Part shown: positions 45,184 to 54,996 of the stretch, one piece after another
How the letters are laid out: the number at the start of each line of letters is the position of its first letter
How positions within the stretch are numbered: the stretch's first letter is position 1
NCBI RefSeq assembly: GCF_003967355.1
Contig: NZ_BIFH01000022.1
Coordinates: 248,001-312,000 of the forward strand
DNA: 64,000 nt
From: Embleya hyalina
Lineage (GTDB): Bacteria > Actinomycetota > Actinomycetes > Streptomycetales > Streptomycetaceae
Direction of reading: 5' to 3'
Notes under the pieces: generated by a model
What the model was told of the DNA's origin: nothing
The model's database searches: none
Seen by the model: the letters and a program-made list of their open reading frames with translations, nothing else
Position numbers and translations under genes: made by a program

Positions 45184-45677
45184 CGTCTCCCTGCCGGCGG
45201 CAACCGATCCACGACGCCACCCGACCACCTCCGGCGAAACCTTGCCGGATTCCGACACATGATCGGCATGTGCGCCACGCCGGCGACGACCCGATGCCCG
45301 ACCGGCAAGACCGGGCGGTGTCGCACCGCCGGGGTGACCGAGGGTTGCGCGTTCGCCCGGTGCCGCGGGGCGGGAGGACACCGCCGCCCGGCTGTTCGAC
45401 CAAGTGCCGCCCGGGTACGCACCCGGTGCGAGACGGGAATTGATCCGATTCCGGAGGGACTCCGCGACGCCGTACGCCGGCCGCTCACCCGGCTCCGGGT
45501 CCCGGCCGGAGGCCCGTTCGTCGCCCCGCGTCCCCTCGACCCGCACCCCATCCCGGGGAACCGAGCGGTGGGCCGTACGTCACCATGGCGAACGCCCGCG
45601 CCGCCGTCGAAGATCACCAACGACATCCGAATGTTGCGTCACGGCCGGATTCGGGTTCCTCATCGGTGTCGCGCGGT
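45184..45677. other. No confident gene
   Basis: About 490 bases between convergent genes; open frames are Arg/Pro-rich and lack ribosome sites. Nothing recognised. Confidence 0.35.
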
Positions 45678-46049
45678 TCAGCAGAAGATCTCGATGGCGT
45701 CGGCGCGATCGTTCATCCAGGCCGGCACGTTCCCGCCGCCGGGGCCGCCGAAGTACCACCTTTGATTGGCGTCCACATCGATCAGTGTGACCCGCGCGCC
45801 CTGCGCGGTGAACACCGACGACACGGCGTTGCGATACGCGTCCGGGAGGGGGAACGTTCCACAGGCGTGGTGGTTGATCCTGCGTCCACCACCGTTCGCA
45901 TGCTCGTACACGCAGACGTTCGACGTGGTCAGGCAGGGCCAATCCACCGTGGCGCGGGCCGGATTCGCGGCGGCCGGCGGCGCGCCGAACGCGACGACGG
46001 ACACCAGGGTGGCAGCGGTCGCGAACAGACCCGCCACTTTGTTTCGCAT
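45678..46049 (-). CDS. Small secreted protein, peptidase inhibitor I36-like
   Basis: A 123-residue preprotein. Signal peptide 1-28 (LFATAATLVSVVAF, cleavage after PPAAA). The mature part has four Cys and reads CLTTSNVCVYEHANGGGRRI, then VTLIDVDANQRWYFGG, close in form to the crystallin-like peptidase inhibitor family I36 (SMPI type) of streptomycetes, which has a CxyxxxxYxG pattern. It is probably secreted and could restrain an extracellular protease. The family call is tentative. Confidence 0.65.
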   Translation of the reverse strand: MRNKVAGLFATAATLVSVVAFGAPPAAANPARATVDWPCLTTSNVCVYEHANGGGRRINHHACGTFPLPDAYRNAVSSVFTAQGARVTLIDVDANQRWYFGGPGGGNVPAWMNDRADAIEIFC

Positions 46050-46367
46050 ATGAATGTGCCTCGCTCGACTCGAAGATGCGATCGAAGGTTCACGGTCACG
46101 CGCATCGCGTCACGACGGCACGTAATTCTGCGCCGATTCTCCGTGACGACGCCCGCGGCCGGAGGCCGGCCTCGCCACACGGCGAAGGCCCACGCGAAGG
46201 GCAATGTGGCGCCTTTTTGCTCGTCGTCCGGTTCCGATCCGATCCAGGATGGACGTTCGGGCGGAGCCGCCGGCCGAGGGCTCGGCGGATCGCAGACCCG
46301 TGTGGGGGCGGTCGAGAACTCGGGTTCCGGTGGCGGAAGTCGTGAACGCGCCACGTGAAGGATTGTG
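46050..46367. other. Divergent promoter region
   Basis: About 320 bases between two divergent genes for small secreted proteins. No ORF is supported; both promoters must lie here. Confidence 0.35.
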
Positions 46368-46715
46368 ATGAGGAAGTCGGGGATTCGAGCCCTCGTTGCC
46401 GTGACGCTGGGGACAGCGTCACTGGTTGCCATTCCGGCGGCCACGGCCCACGCGGTCAACCCGCCGTCGACCTGGTGCAAGAAGACGGTCGGCGAGAACG
46501 GCCCGCTGCTCCATGTCCCGCCCAAGAACGCCTTCCGGCAGTGGACCTCGGTGAGACTCGGCCGAGGACGCGTCGTGGAGATGCAAGTGGGCGTTCACGC
46601 CTATCGAATGGTTGCCGTATATGTTCCCTACGTGGGCTTCGGCTACATGGAGCCGAATTCGTTCTATCCGGGCATGGGTTCCTGCTCGAGACTCCACCCC
46701 ACGTCTCGTTACTGA
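46368..46715 (+). CDS. Small secreted protein
   Basis: A 115-residue preprotein with AAGGA before the ATG at 46368. Signal peptide about 1-29 (ALVAVTLGTASLVAIPAATA). The mature 85 residues are basic with two Cys far apart (WCKKT and GSCSRL) that could form one disulfide, and an aromatic beta-rich middle (VAVYVPYVGFGYMEPNSFYP). It may be an SH3-like secreted protein. It is divergent from the I36-like gene. Function unknown. Confidence 0.65.
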   Translation: MRKSGIRALVAVTLGTASLVAIPAATAHAVNPPSTWCKKTVGENGPLLHVPPKNAFRQWTSVRLGRGRVVEMQVGVHAYRMVAVYVPYVGFGYMEPNSFYPGMGSCSRLHPTSRY

Positions 46716-47295
46716 GACCGTCGACGATCACCTCGCCGTCGTCGGGCGCGACAGCGGTCGCACCACGAGGTCGCGCCCATTCGGCCCGGGCGGAGCGAGC
46801 GTAAATCCTCGGTCGTGGTCATCAAGCCCAATAACGCTCACCCCGCGACGATCCACAGCCGCAGCGCTCTCCTGGTGCGGAGGTCGAGCCGCGCACCGGG
46901 TCGGGTGGCGGGGCCGTCACGGGCAGCGCGACGGGGGTTACGACCGCGCCGACGCGGGTGCGGCCGTCGGTGTGGGCAGACGCCGACGCGTCTGTTGTCG
47001 CGTTCGCGCGTCGGCGTCGGGCGTACGGTCGGATTTCGCGGCAAGGCCGTCGAAGGCATTTCATTCCGGGGACGACCGTGCCGACCGACCGATGCCCGAA
47101 CGCCGCCCACCGGTCGGAAGAACCCGCCGCGGCCGAACCTCGTCGGCGGCCGCCTACGGCATGCCTCTCATGAGGAGCGCGAACTCGGCGCCCTGCGCCG
47201 TGCGTTCCCAAGGCTTGTCGTCCGGGGGACGGGTCCGCGAAACCCGCTTCGAGGCCGGCGAACCCGGCGCCCGCCGGCCGTTTCCCGCTCTCGTG
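46716..47295. other. No confident gene
   Basis: About 580 bases with Arg-rich open frames on both strands. No family match or ribosome site seen. Confidence 0.35.
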
Positions 47296-47748
47296 CTACA
47301 GCGGGGATGCCTCTTCGAGTCGGTACAGCTCCGGCACGGAGATTTTGATCGGTTCCTGGGTGGTTCGGGCGATCACGACGACCACGGGCTCGTTCGGGTC
47401 GGGATTCTCCTCACGGTGGGGAACGAACGGGGGCACGTGGAGGAAGTCGCCCGGCCCCGCCTCGATGCGTACCTCCTTGGTGCCGTCGTGGAAGAAGTAC
47501 AGAGGGTGTCCGCTGACCACGAAGACACCCGCCTCCGAATCGCCGTGATGGTGGTTGTCCGTCGCACTCGACGGCGGGTTCACGATCAGCCCCATCCAAA
47601 GCTTCCTCGAACCGACCGTGCCGCCGCTGATGACGGCGCCGACTCCGGGGAGGTTCGACTCACCTGCCCGGATGAGGCGGAGGCGGTCGCCTCTCGGGGT
47701 TTCGGGCTTGTCTCCGCCTGCGGCTTCGACGCTTACGGGGTCGCTCAT
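47296..47748 (-). CDS. Cupin-domain protein
   Basis: A 150-residue protein with AGGAGGG 5 bases before the ATG at 47748. The cupin motif 1 reads NHHHGDSEAGVFVVSGHPLYFF, here split as NHHHGDSEAG and VFVVSG, supplying three His and a Glu as metal ligands. Motif 2 is GPGDFLHVPPFVPHREEN with the later His. One beta-barrel domain, cytoplasmic. Such small cupins can be dioxygenases, isomerases or binding proteins; the substrate is unknown. An AT-rich palindrome lies about 75-90 bases upstream. Confidence 0.82.
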   Translation of the reverse strand: MSDPVSVEAAGGDKPETPRGDRLRLIRAGESNLPGVGAVISGGTVGSRKLWMGLIVNPPSSATDNHHHGDSEAGVFVVSGHPLYFFHDGTKEVRIEAGPGDFLHVPPFVPHREENPDPNEPVVVVIARTTQEPIKISVPELYRLEEASPL

Positions 47749-47813
47749 CGTTGCCCTCCTGATGGTCTGCAACGGCCGAAGGCGGCCGTACCTCCAGGCT
47801 GCGTTCGAACCCA

Positions 47814-47850
47814 CGAATATGGCAAATATATTTGCTGAATTGGCAAAAAT
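47814..47850. promoter_or_regulatory. AT-rich palindromic site upstream of the cupin gene
   Basis: GCAAATATATTTGC is a perfect 14-bp palindrome (47822-47835), and its right half pairs again with GGCAAA 6 bases on. In a region of over 70% GC such a sequence stands out. It lies between the cupin gene and a coding-like frame on the plus strand, suggesting an operator of an ArsR/HxlR/MarR-type regulator. Confidence 0.5.
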
Positions 47851-48280
47851 GCGAGTCGCGCCGACCCCGCCGATCCGGGACCGTCGGCTCGACTGCCGGT
47901 TCGGCCCGAACCCGGACGACTGGCTCGCCTACGAACTGCGTTCCTTCCACGAGGAGATGATCGCGATTCGGCGGATCGTCGCCGGCTGTGTGCTCCAGCG
48001 CTCACCCCCCGGAACCCGACGACGAGGACGCCCGACTCGGTCTCGCGCAACCGACCGGCCTCAAGTCCGGGTTCCGGCGGGTGCTTCGGTAGCCGGAGCG
48101 CCACACAGCAGCCTGAACTCCTTCTCCGACCACATCACGCGCGCGACCAGGGCCAGGAATAGGACGGCAGCATCCGGTGCGTGCCGATCTCGCACGAGCT
48201 CGGCAGCCGGTGCGGTGTTCGGCCCCGGTCCGAGGGACGGGCGCGCCGTTGCCGATCGTGTCGTCGTACCGGGGCGATAG
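47849..48280 (+). pseudogene. Truncated gene divergent from the cupin
   Basis: From an ATG at 47849 (or 47819) about 55 codons look coding: RRLDCRFGPNPDDWLAYELR, then SFHEEMIAIRRIVAGCVLQ. After about 48000 the frame turns into low-complexity Arg/Thr/Pro sequence, so it is probably the 5' part of a broken gene. Its position opposite the cupin, with a shared palindrome, would suit a regulator. Confidence 0.3.
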
Positions 48281-48289
48281 CGTGACGCG

Positions 48290-48763
48290 ATGGCCGACGT
48301 CTACGAGCTCTCGATCGCGTTGAATCTGCGCAAGGACCTGTCCGACGAGGAGGTCGCGGAACTGCGGTGGCATCTCGGGCTGGGCCCCCGACCGCAGACT
48401 CTCCGCATCGTGCCCCGGTTTCCGATCGTGGTGGAGCAGGACGACGGGGAACTCGCCGTGGAGGATCACCCCGAGCCACTTCTGGGCCTGCACGGCGCGG
48501 CCCGGCATGTGGGAGGTGCGCTCGTGTCGACGCTGGTGAGACCCGAGCATTCCCGGAACGGAGCGTGGGCTTTGACCATTCGTCAGGAGATCCACCCCGA
48601 CGAGTTCGAGCTGATCGGTGAACTGCTCGGCTGGCTGGCGACCGAGGCGGATGACCGACACCGCACCGACGCCGGGACGATCCGCCTGGGGTGGACCAGG
48701 TTCTACGAGTCGGACCGGTTCGAGCCCCTGATGGTTCGAGAGGGCCGGGTCGTGTGGCCGTAG
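48290..48763 (+). CDS. Hypothetical protein
   Basis: A 157-residue acidic soluble protein from the ATG at 48290. It begins VYELSIALNLRKDLSDEEVAE and ends with aromatic-rich strands (TRFYESDRFEPLMVREGRVV). No signal, membrane segment or catalytic motif. Alpha/beta in pattern. Function unknown. Confidence 0.65.
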   Translation: MADVYELSIALNLRKDLSDEEVAELRWHLGLGPRPQTLRIVPRFPIVVEQDDGELAVEDHPEPLLGLHGAARHVGGALVSTLVRPEHSRNGAWALTIRQEIHPDEFELIGELLGWLATEADDRHRTDAGTIRLGWTRFYESDRFEPLMVREGRVVWP

Positions 48764-48892
48764 CGTCCGGCGCTCCCGTCGACGCGCCCTCGCCGTGCGG
48801 ACGGACAAGCTCGCGATCGCTTACCGGGCCGCACCCACCTTGCCGCCATTCTCAGTGCCGAGCAGGGGCCGAAGGGCTCGTCAGGTCGACTC

Positions 48893-49148
48893 GTGGACGT
48901 GTCGGTCACCGAGGTCCTCGCGCGCTTTCGCGCTGAGCGTCCGGGTGTCGACGTGCGGCTGTTCCGGGCGAACGCGGACGCGATGGTGCGTCGCCTCGGG
49001 GAGCGGGGGGTTGACGCGTGCTTCGCCTCGCGTCCGCTTGTCGGGCCGGCACCGGTCTCGGTCGAACTCGTGCGCGAGGAGGTGCTGCTCGCGGTTCCGG
49101 CGACTCTTCCCCCGGCGGGACGAGAGCGGGTGGCCGTCGCCGGAGTGG
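48893..49148 (+). pseudogene. Fragment of a LysR-type regulator
   Basis: The stretch VLARFRAERPGVDVRLFRAN, then SVELVREEVLLAVPATLP, is the first half of a LysR substrate-binding domain. The DNA-binding helix-turn-helix is absent and the end is lost by frameshift, so it is non-functional debris. Confidence 0.5.
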
Positions 49149-49659
49149 GCCGGCTACCGCGACGGTCCGGAGGCCGCCCGGGCGCTGGAGGTGTTCGCCA
49201 AGTGCCCCCGGACCCGGCGCAACCACACGTCGGAAGCCGACCACGTCCAGGCGACGCTGCGGGTGACCGCCGACGGCGACCTCGTCCACTCGTACGTCAC
49301 CTGGTTCATCGACTGCGCGACCAAGGGCGATCACAGGCGTCGCCGTCACACCCGGCCACCCCACCCCTGCCTCGGTCCCGGCCGCGTTCGCGTTGCGTTC
49401 CGCGATCGTGCGCACCGCCCCCTACGGGCCGTTCGGCGGCCTGCCCGAGCACGTGCGGTTCGACCGCGGCAGCAACTTCCTCTCCCGCGCCGTGCCCACC
49501 GCGCTCACCGCCCCGGACGCCGACATCACCGTGCTGCCGCCCCACAGCCCCCACCCGAAAGGCGGCATCGAGGACCCCAACCTCTGCGGGGAACGGATGC
49601 CGTTCGCCGCTCAGCTCGACCACACAGGCCACCCAAAGCATGCGAGAAAACGGACGTAA
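49149..49659 (+). pseudogene. Remnant of a Mu-type (rve) transposase
   Basis: Two frames together give VTWFIDCATKAITGVAVTPG (first catalytic Asp) and YGPFGGLPEHVRFDRGSNFL (second Asp), then PHSPHPKGGIEDPN (catalytic Glu region). These match the integrase core of Mu-type/Tn552-like transposases. A frameshift at about 49318 and the loss of both ends make it inactive. It marks the left side of the region that leads to the lantibiotic locus. Confidence 0.6.
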
Positions 49660-49664
49660 AGGTG

Positions 49665-49925
49665 TCAGTGGGCGGGAAGATACGTCGTCTGCAGGACGTA
49701 GACGCGTTCGCTGCGTACCACGATCAGGTACACGAACATGCCGTCGTCGACGTAGGCGGTTGCCGCACGCGGATTGGGGCCCTCGTACAGCGTCCCGTCG
49801 AGATACAGGGCCTCGGCCGCGCGGACGATCTCCGCGACCGCGGTCTCGACCAGGGCGACGAACGCCTCCGGCGCCCCGCCCACCACGCTCGCCTGGTCGG
49901 GCTCGTACTCCCAGCCCCAGCTCAC
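49665..49925 (-). CDS. Small RelE/ParE-like protein, putative toxin
   Basis: An 86-residue protein read from a GTG at 49925 that overlaps the upstream stop as GTGA. It begins SWGWEYEPDQASVVGGAPEA and ends VVRSERVYVLQTTYLPAH. The plan (strand, two helices, then three strands ending in RxxRVYVLQ) resembles the RelE/ParE fold of small mRNA-cleaving toxins, and streptomycetes carry similar pairs. This is fold-level inference; no residues prove activity. Confidence 0.5.
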   Translation of the reverse strand: MSWGWEYEPDQASVVGGAPEAFVALVETAVAEIVRAAEALYLDGTLYEGPNPRAATAYVDDGMFVYLIVVRSERVYVLQTTYLPAH

Positions 49926-50272
49926 ACGCCCACCGCGGCGTAGGCGGCCCGCAACAACTCGCCGGCGACCCGAACACCGCGGGCCCGCACCCGAGGGTCG
50001 TCGCTGACGGTGTCGACCTGCTCGGCATGGTGATACCGGAACGCCAGGTCCGGATGACGCTCGATCTCCGCGATCGCCGCCCAGTGCCGCAACCAGCCCC
50101 GCAACGGGTCGAGCCGGTTGACCTCCAACGCCTTCGCGGTCGCCTCGCGCTGGGACCGGTCCATCTCGGGAAGCCAGTGCGGCGCCAACAACGCGATCGC
50201 CGCACGCACGCCCTCGATCGTGCACTCCGGCCGCGCGATCACCGGAGTCGAATACTCGGGCTCGGCAGTCAC
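49922..50272 (-). CDS. DUF6247-like small protein, putative antitoxin
   Basis: A 116-residue helical protein with a GGGAGGGG ribosome site before the GTG at 50272. The body reads EGVRAAIALLAPHWLPEMDR, then EVNRLDPLRGWLRHWAAIAE. It resembles the streptomycete DUF6247 family (from memory), often found before a RelE-like gene. The next gene overlaps it by four bases, the order antitoxin then toxin typical of type II systems. Confidence 0.5.
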   Translation of the reverse strand: MTAEPEYSTPVIARPECTIEGVRAAIALLAPHWLPEMDRSQREATAKALEVNRLDPLRGWLRHWAAIAEIERHPDLAFRYHHAEQVDTVSDDPRVRARGVRVAGELLRAAYAAVGV

Positions 50273-50344
50273 CTCACACCCCTCCCTCACGACGAACCGA
50301 CCGCCCCACTCTAATCGCCGACGTCCCACCGACAGGGCACCCGA

Positions 50345-51327
50345 CGGACCGGCCGCCCGGATCCGCCAACGCACACCACCCTCCACGGCCGCCGCCTGGG
50401 CACAGCCCACCTCGCCGACCGGGCCACCGACGGACAACGCGCCGCACTGCGCCGCGCCCGGGCGACCCGCGCCCGCCGCCTGCGCACCGAGGCCAAAGCC
50501 GCCGAACAGCCCCGCCGGGACCGCTTCGCCCCCGCCACGCTTCCCGCCGACGCCCACCGCCTGGACGCCGTCACCGCCCACGACGCCGACCGTGAACCGG
50601 CCCGCCACCACGACGGCGACCCGACCGGCCTTGCGGCGGAAAGCGCCCGGGAACTCGGCCCGATCACCTCGACCCGCTACGTCAGCCCGACCATCGGCCC
50701 CGCGCTGCCGATCCTGCAACTCGGTGACGGCAAGGCCCTGGTCGCCCGCACCTTCGACAGCCTCGACGTCACCGACGCCCGCCAGGCCCCCGGCCGCCAC
50801 ATCCCCTACGACGCGAACGCCAAGGTCTTGCGCCTGCTGGGGAACAACCGCGCTGGGCCCGCGTCGAACGCACACCGGCGGAGGTTGCCGTCCTCGCCGT
50901 CCCCCCGACGGCGCCCCGACGCATAACCGCCGCTGCGCACCCGGACGCCACCGGCCCGCCCGCGCGGGCGCGCCGAACAACGCACGCCACACCCCGAGAG
51001 AAGGCCCGCCGACACACCCGCCGGCTGCTGGGCCAGGGCCTGCGCCACGCCGACGAACAGTGGGCACTGGTGTCCGCGGGGCCGAGCGTCGGAGCGATCG
51101 CCGGTCGCGAACTCGAGGAGATCGCGACATCGGGACGCGAGGACCAACCGGCCCCGATACACGCTCTCGTGCACGAGCACACGAGGGTCACCCGGCTCAA
51201 CGCCCGCGACCACCTCGTGGCGTTGCGCCACGAACTCGAAAGACCCGGAAGCCCGTGGGCGCCGCTGTCGCTGTCGCTGTCGCTGTCCCGGGTCGCGGTC
51301 GAAGGCCTCGCCCGCAGCGCTATCTGA
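50345..51327 (+). pseudogene. Decayed gene without start, frameshifted
   Basis: A coding-like frame without any ATG or GTG start reads LADRATDGQRAALRRARATR, then YVSPTIGPALPILQLGDGKA, up to about 50850. From there a neighbouring frame continues with RWARVERTPAEVAVLAVPPT and HTRRLLGQGLRHADEQWALV to a stop at 51327. Near its end there is a 4-fold CTGTCG hexamer. The whole looks like the 3' part of a larger gene of unknown function. Confidence 0.4.
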
Positions 51328-51374
51328 TCCAGGACGGACTCGACCCCGCGCGTCCCCCGGCCAGGATCGCGGCG

Positions 51375-51905
51375 GTGCGGGTGTCGGAGGCGCCGGAGGA
51401 AGTCCGGGCGGTGTACGCCTTCGACGCGTCCACCGCGATGGCGACCGCGTTCGACGACGCGCTCGCGCAACTCGTCGACAGCGTGCGTCTGGCGGGCATG
51501 GAGGTCCTAAACGGCAAGAACGGCAACGCGTCGTTCCCCACCTCCGTCTCCTTCGAGGACGGCACGCAACAGATCAAGTGGCCGGTCGAGCCCGAAGTCG
51601 ACCGACCGATCAAGGCCGGTCTGCCCAACGGCCCACACACCGATTCCTTCCACATCTACGCGATGGCCTCCGGGATCGTGCACAGCAGAACCTGGATGCT
51701 CGGCCACCAGGCCGCCGGCCGCAACACCCCCATGGAGGACCCGGCGTTGTACGCGTGCGCCGCGCACATGCTCCTGTTCGCCGTCAGCGGGTGGCTCCGC
51801 GACCTCGAGGCGTTCTACGGCCGCTCCGCGAGCACGCGCCGACGACACCTCGACCAGTTGTACCGGGAGTGGCTCGGGTTCCTGCGCCCACTGATCCGGG
51901 AGTAG
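51375..51905 (+). CDS. Hypothetical protein
   Basis: 176 residues if the GTG at 51375 is the start, 155 if the ATG at 51438 is used; the choice is open. It is helical, with LAQLVDSVRLAGMEVLNGKN near the start and a long C-terminal helix (RRRHLDQLYREWLGFLRPLI). A hydrophobic stretch (AAHMLLFAVSGWLRDLEAFY) may pack in the core. Convergent with the lantibiotic operon. No function can be proposed. Confidence 0.55.
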   Translation: MRVSEAPEEVRAVYAFDASTAMATAFDDALAQLVDSVRLAGMEVLNGKNGNASFPTSVSFEDGTQQIKWPVEPEVDRPIKAGLPNGPHTDSFHIYAMASGIVHSRTWMLGHQAAGRNTPMEDPALYACAAHMLLFAVSGWLRDLEAFYGRSASTRRRHLDQLYREWLGFLRPLIRE

Positions 51906-52127
51906 TACACGCCGGCCGCCCGGGCACGCCGCCACATCGGTCGGCCTCGTCAACGCCCGTCCGATACGGGACCATCCGACTCGGGCCCGCCCACGCCGAC
52001 CGTCGGTCGGGCGGCGCTTCGGCGGCAAGGGCAAGGAACCCGGGCCGTCCACGGCCGACCCGACCCGGCCCGAGGGCGGCCGACCGCGCCGCCATGGAGT
52101 TCGGCACCGACTGACCCCCGACACGCA

Positions 52128-52159
52128 CGCGGGCCCGTCCCTCCCGGGGCGGACCCGCG
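52128..52159. terminator. Possible terminator of the lantibiotic operon
   Basis: An imperfect GC-rich inverted repeat (CGCGGGCCCGTCC against GGCGGACCCGCG) lies 20 bases after the stop of the last operon gene. It has one or two mismatches and no T-tract. Confidence 0.4.
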
Positions 52160-52179
52160 CCGGCGAGGCCTCCGCCGCG

Positions 52180-54996
52180 TCAACCGTGGCGGCTCCCGAT
52201 GAGCGCGACCGGCACGGAGCGATGCCCCGCCGCCGATCCCCCGTCGACCCCGGTGGTGTGCAGCATCAGGTCGGTGTCCCCGATGCCCGCCCACCCGAGC
52301 ATGTAGCCGAGCAGCGAGGTCCGTCCGGCCGCCCCTGTGTGGAAGCCGTTCGCACGCACCCTCTGCAAGACGGCTTCCTGATACTCGTGCGCCCGCGTCG
52401 ACAACGCCTCGTCGCCGAGGATGCCACCGGCAGCGAGCAGCGACTGGACCACGCCGCTGCTGCCGTGGCAGACCGACAGGTCGACCGGCCGATCGACGGG
52501 AAGCCGCGTCGCCTTGTCCACCAGCGTGGTCAACCGCCCATCGGTCAACCACTCCCGCCGACCGGCCGAGCACAGTATCTCCGCCGACGTCAACAACATG
52601 CCGGCGGCACCATTGCACCATCCCGTCGACTGGGACTCCTCGCCGGATTCCCACCGCCCGATCAGCCAGTCGGCCGCTTCCTTGGCCAGGGCATCGTCAC
52701 CGAGGACGCGCCCCATGCGGGCGGCGGCCCAGCGCAATCCGAGCTCGCCGTGCGCCACGTCGAACCACGCCACCGTCCGCGCCGCCCCGATGTGGCCCAG
52801 GACCGGGTCGCGCAGCCGTCCCAACCACGATTCGCCGCACGGAACACCGCCGTTGCCCGCTTCGAGACGGGACAGCAGGACCATCAACAGGCCGGCCGGA
52901 CCGTTCGCCAGATCGGTTTCCAGCAGCTGCGCCGCCGACCGTTCGTCGACCCCGACCAGTACCCGCTCCAGCCAGTCGGGGTCCACCGCGGCGGGTCTCG
53001 TGAGCAGCATCGAGGAGGCACCGGAGAACACCGACTCCGGAGTCTCCATCAACACCTCGGCGTATTCCGCCGCCAGCGCGTCAAGACCACGATCCGCGTC
53101 GAGACCGACGCCCGCCGGAACACCGCCCTGCTCTGCGGCCCGCGTCAGGAACGAGACGATGCCGCCGACGTCGTGGAACGAGATGCAGTTGCCCGGGGTG
53201 ATGGTCATGGCCCGGCGTCCGGGGCCGATCCCGCACAACCAGCCGACCTGCGCACCGTCAGCGGTTTCGAAGGTCACGCCGATGTCCGCGATCGTGCGCG
53301 CGATCTTCGGCCACCACGTCCCCGGGCGCGTGCCGTTCGACAGGGTGGGGGCGAACACGCCCACCGCCGACAGCCCGGCGGGGTTCTCGTCGTCGAACAG
53401 CTCGCCGAAGCACTCCTCCAGCAGGAAGTGGTGGTAACGATCCGTACGGGCCGAGTTGAGCGCGACGCCCCGCCTCGCGTGGTCGAGTGCCGACGTGCGG
53501 AACACCCCCGGTATCCGGACCCTCGACGTCGCCAGTTCCGACGAGTCGGCCCGTGAGCTGAAATAGGGCACGTTGCCGGTACTCAGACAGGCCCGCTCCT
53601 CGGCGCCGATCCGGCGCGCCGCCTCGGCCGAAAGTCCGTCGGAGAAGTCCCGAAGCAGCCCGAGCAGTCGTACGGCCTCCTCCGCACGAGCCAGGTAGTC
53701 CGGATGCGTGGACGCGTCGATGAAGCGGCCGTACACCAGCGTCGCGCGCACCACGTACCGGATGCGCATGTCCGGATAGGCGTCGAGGATCGTCGTGATG
53801 CCGTCGCCGCGGACGAACGCGAGGGCGTCGAAGTACCCCGCCAGCAAGTCGGCGAAGTAATCCGTCGCGGATACCGGCGATTCCCCCAGGCGCGGCACGT
53901 TGCCCCGATGCCGGTAGACGATGGGTTCGCGGCGCACGGAGATGTTGTCCGTGCCGTTGTCACGAACGACGGTGCTGGTCAACTTCGAGCTCTGGTCGCC
54001 GGCGACCCCCACGCCCGCCATGAAGAAGTCGACCGGGGAGCCCGGGTGCACCATGGGGACGAGCATCGTGGAGACGACCGAGAGCTTCATCTGGTTGATC
54101 AACGTGTGCGCCAGGGTGTCGTTGTCCACGCCGGAGTCGGGCCGCAGGATCGTTTCGGTGTCGATCAGGCAGGGGTGCTCACCGCGCGCCAACAGGTTCT
54201 CGTCATGCAGATCGGACGCTCCGATGGCACCGAGGATCGCGCAGATGGAGCCGAACCGGTAGAAGTACCGGGCGGGTTGCTCCGGCGTGTCCATGGCCTG
54301 CGCCGGGATGAACTGCTGCCAACCGTGCGATCCCACGGTCAGGGAGAGCGGTAGACACTCCCGCAACGAGAAGGACAGGTGCGGATCTGCCGCGGCATAC
54401 AGGTCCCGCACGAAGCGATCCGTGGTCAGGGTACGCGGCTTGAAGACCACCCGCGTATCGTCGCCGAGCCGGACCCCGATCACCTGGCGATTGTCGTTGT
54501 GCGGGTCCGCTCCGGTGAGGAAGATGCCGGTGACGAGTTCGTCGTCCGCCGAGGTGGCACCGATCAGACCGGCGGCCCGCAGGGCGGGCCGATCCTCGGC
54601 GTAGGCGACGAACAGGTCGGTGTACGCGTCCAGCGCATTGCGCAGGACGGTCTCCAGACGGCGCTCCAGGACGGGATATCGGCCGATGATCCGCGAGCAG
54701 GTACCGGGTTCGTCGAGATGTCGCCGAAAGCGCCGCAGTGCCCGATCACCGTCCACGGTCCTGGGCAACCCGTGATCCGCACGGAAGGAGTGGAACTCGC
54801 CGATCAGCATGCGGAACGCGTGCGCCTCGACGTTCGCCGACAGTGCCGACCAGACCTGGTGCGACACCTCGTCGAGGTGTTCCGGATCGACGACCGCGAC
54901 CATCACCTCGCGCAGACCGTCGGCCACGACGCTTCTCGGCACCAGGTGCGTGTAGAACGGTACGAAGGCGTCGATCGCCACATTCGGATTCGTCAT
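52180..54996 (-). CDS. lanM2: Class II lanthipeptide synthetase LanM (second copy)
   Basis: A 938-residue bifunctional enzyme that dehydrates Ser/Thr and forms the thioether rings. The N-terminal dehydratase part has a kinase-like core: VFKPRTLTTD, GASDLHDENLLARGEHPCLI and DTETILRPD, matching LanM ATP/Mg residues. The C-terminal LanC-like cyclase keeps the zinc ligands Cys794 (STGWCNGAAG) and Cys843-His844 (LSVCHGSSG), so both halves should be active. Its ATG overlaps the lanT stop as ATGA. It is clearly diverged from the LanM at 57.2-60.2 kb, which suggests one enzyme per precursor, as in haloduracin and lacticin 3147. It may be the one for the beta peptide, but that is a guess. Confidence 0.93.
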   Translation of the reverse strand: MTNPNVAIDAFVPFYTHLVPRSVVADGLREVMVAVVDPEHLDEVSHQVWSALSANVEAHAFRMLIGEFHSFRADHGLPRTVDGDRALRRFRRHLDEPGTCSRIIGRYPVLERRLETVLRNALDAYTDLFVAYAEDRPALRAAGLIGATSADDELVTGIFLTGADPHNDNRQVIGVRLGDDTRVVFKPRTLTTDRFVRDLYAAADPHLSFSLRECLPLSLTVGSHGWQQFIPAQAMDTPEQPARYFYRFGSICAILGAIGASDLHDENLLARGEHPCLIDTETILRPDSGVDNDTLAHTLINQMKLSVVSTMLVPMVHPGSPVDFFMAGVGVAGDQSSKLTSTVVRDNGTDNISVRREPIVYRHRGNVPRLGESPVSATDYFADLLAGYFDALAFVRGDGITTILDAYPDMRIRYVVRATLVYGRFIDASTHPDYLARAEEAVRLLGLLRDFSDGLSAEAARRIGAEERACLSTGNVPYFSSRADSSELATSRVRIPGVFRTSALDHARRGVALNSARTDRYHHFLLEECFGELFDDENPAGLSAVGVFAPTLSNGTRPGTWWPKIARTIADIGVTFETADGAQVGWLCGIGPGRRAMTITPGNCISFHDVGGIVSFLTRAAEQGGVPAGVGLDADRGLDALAAEYAEVLMETPESVFSGASSMLLTRPAAVDPDWLERVLVGVDERSAAQLLETDLANGPAGLLMVLLSRLEAGNGGVPCGESWLGRLRDPVLGHIGAARTVAWFDVAHGELGLRWAAARMGRVLGDDALAKEAADWLIGRWESGEESQSTGWCNGAAGMLLTSAEILCSAGRREWLTDGRLTTLVDKATRLPVDRPVDLSVCHGSSGVVQSLLAAGGILGDEALSTRAHEYQEAVLQRVRANGFHTGAAGRTSLLGYMLGWAGIGDTDLMLHTTGVDGGSAAGHRSVPVALIGSRHG

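Noticed and set aside
52180..54996. The second LanM as a degenerate or cyclase-only enzyme
   Set aside because: Both the dehydratase motifs (DLHDEN, DTETIL) and all three zinc ligands are present.
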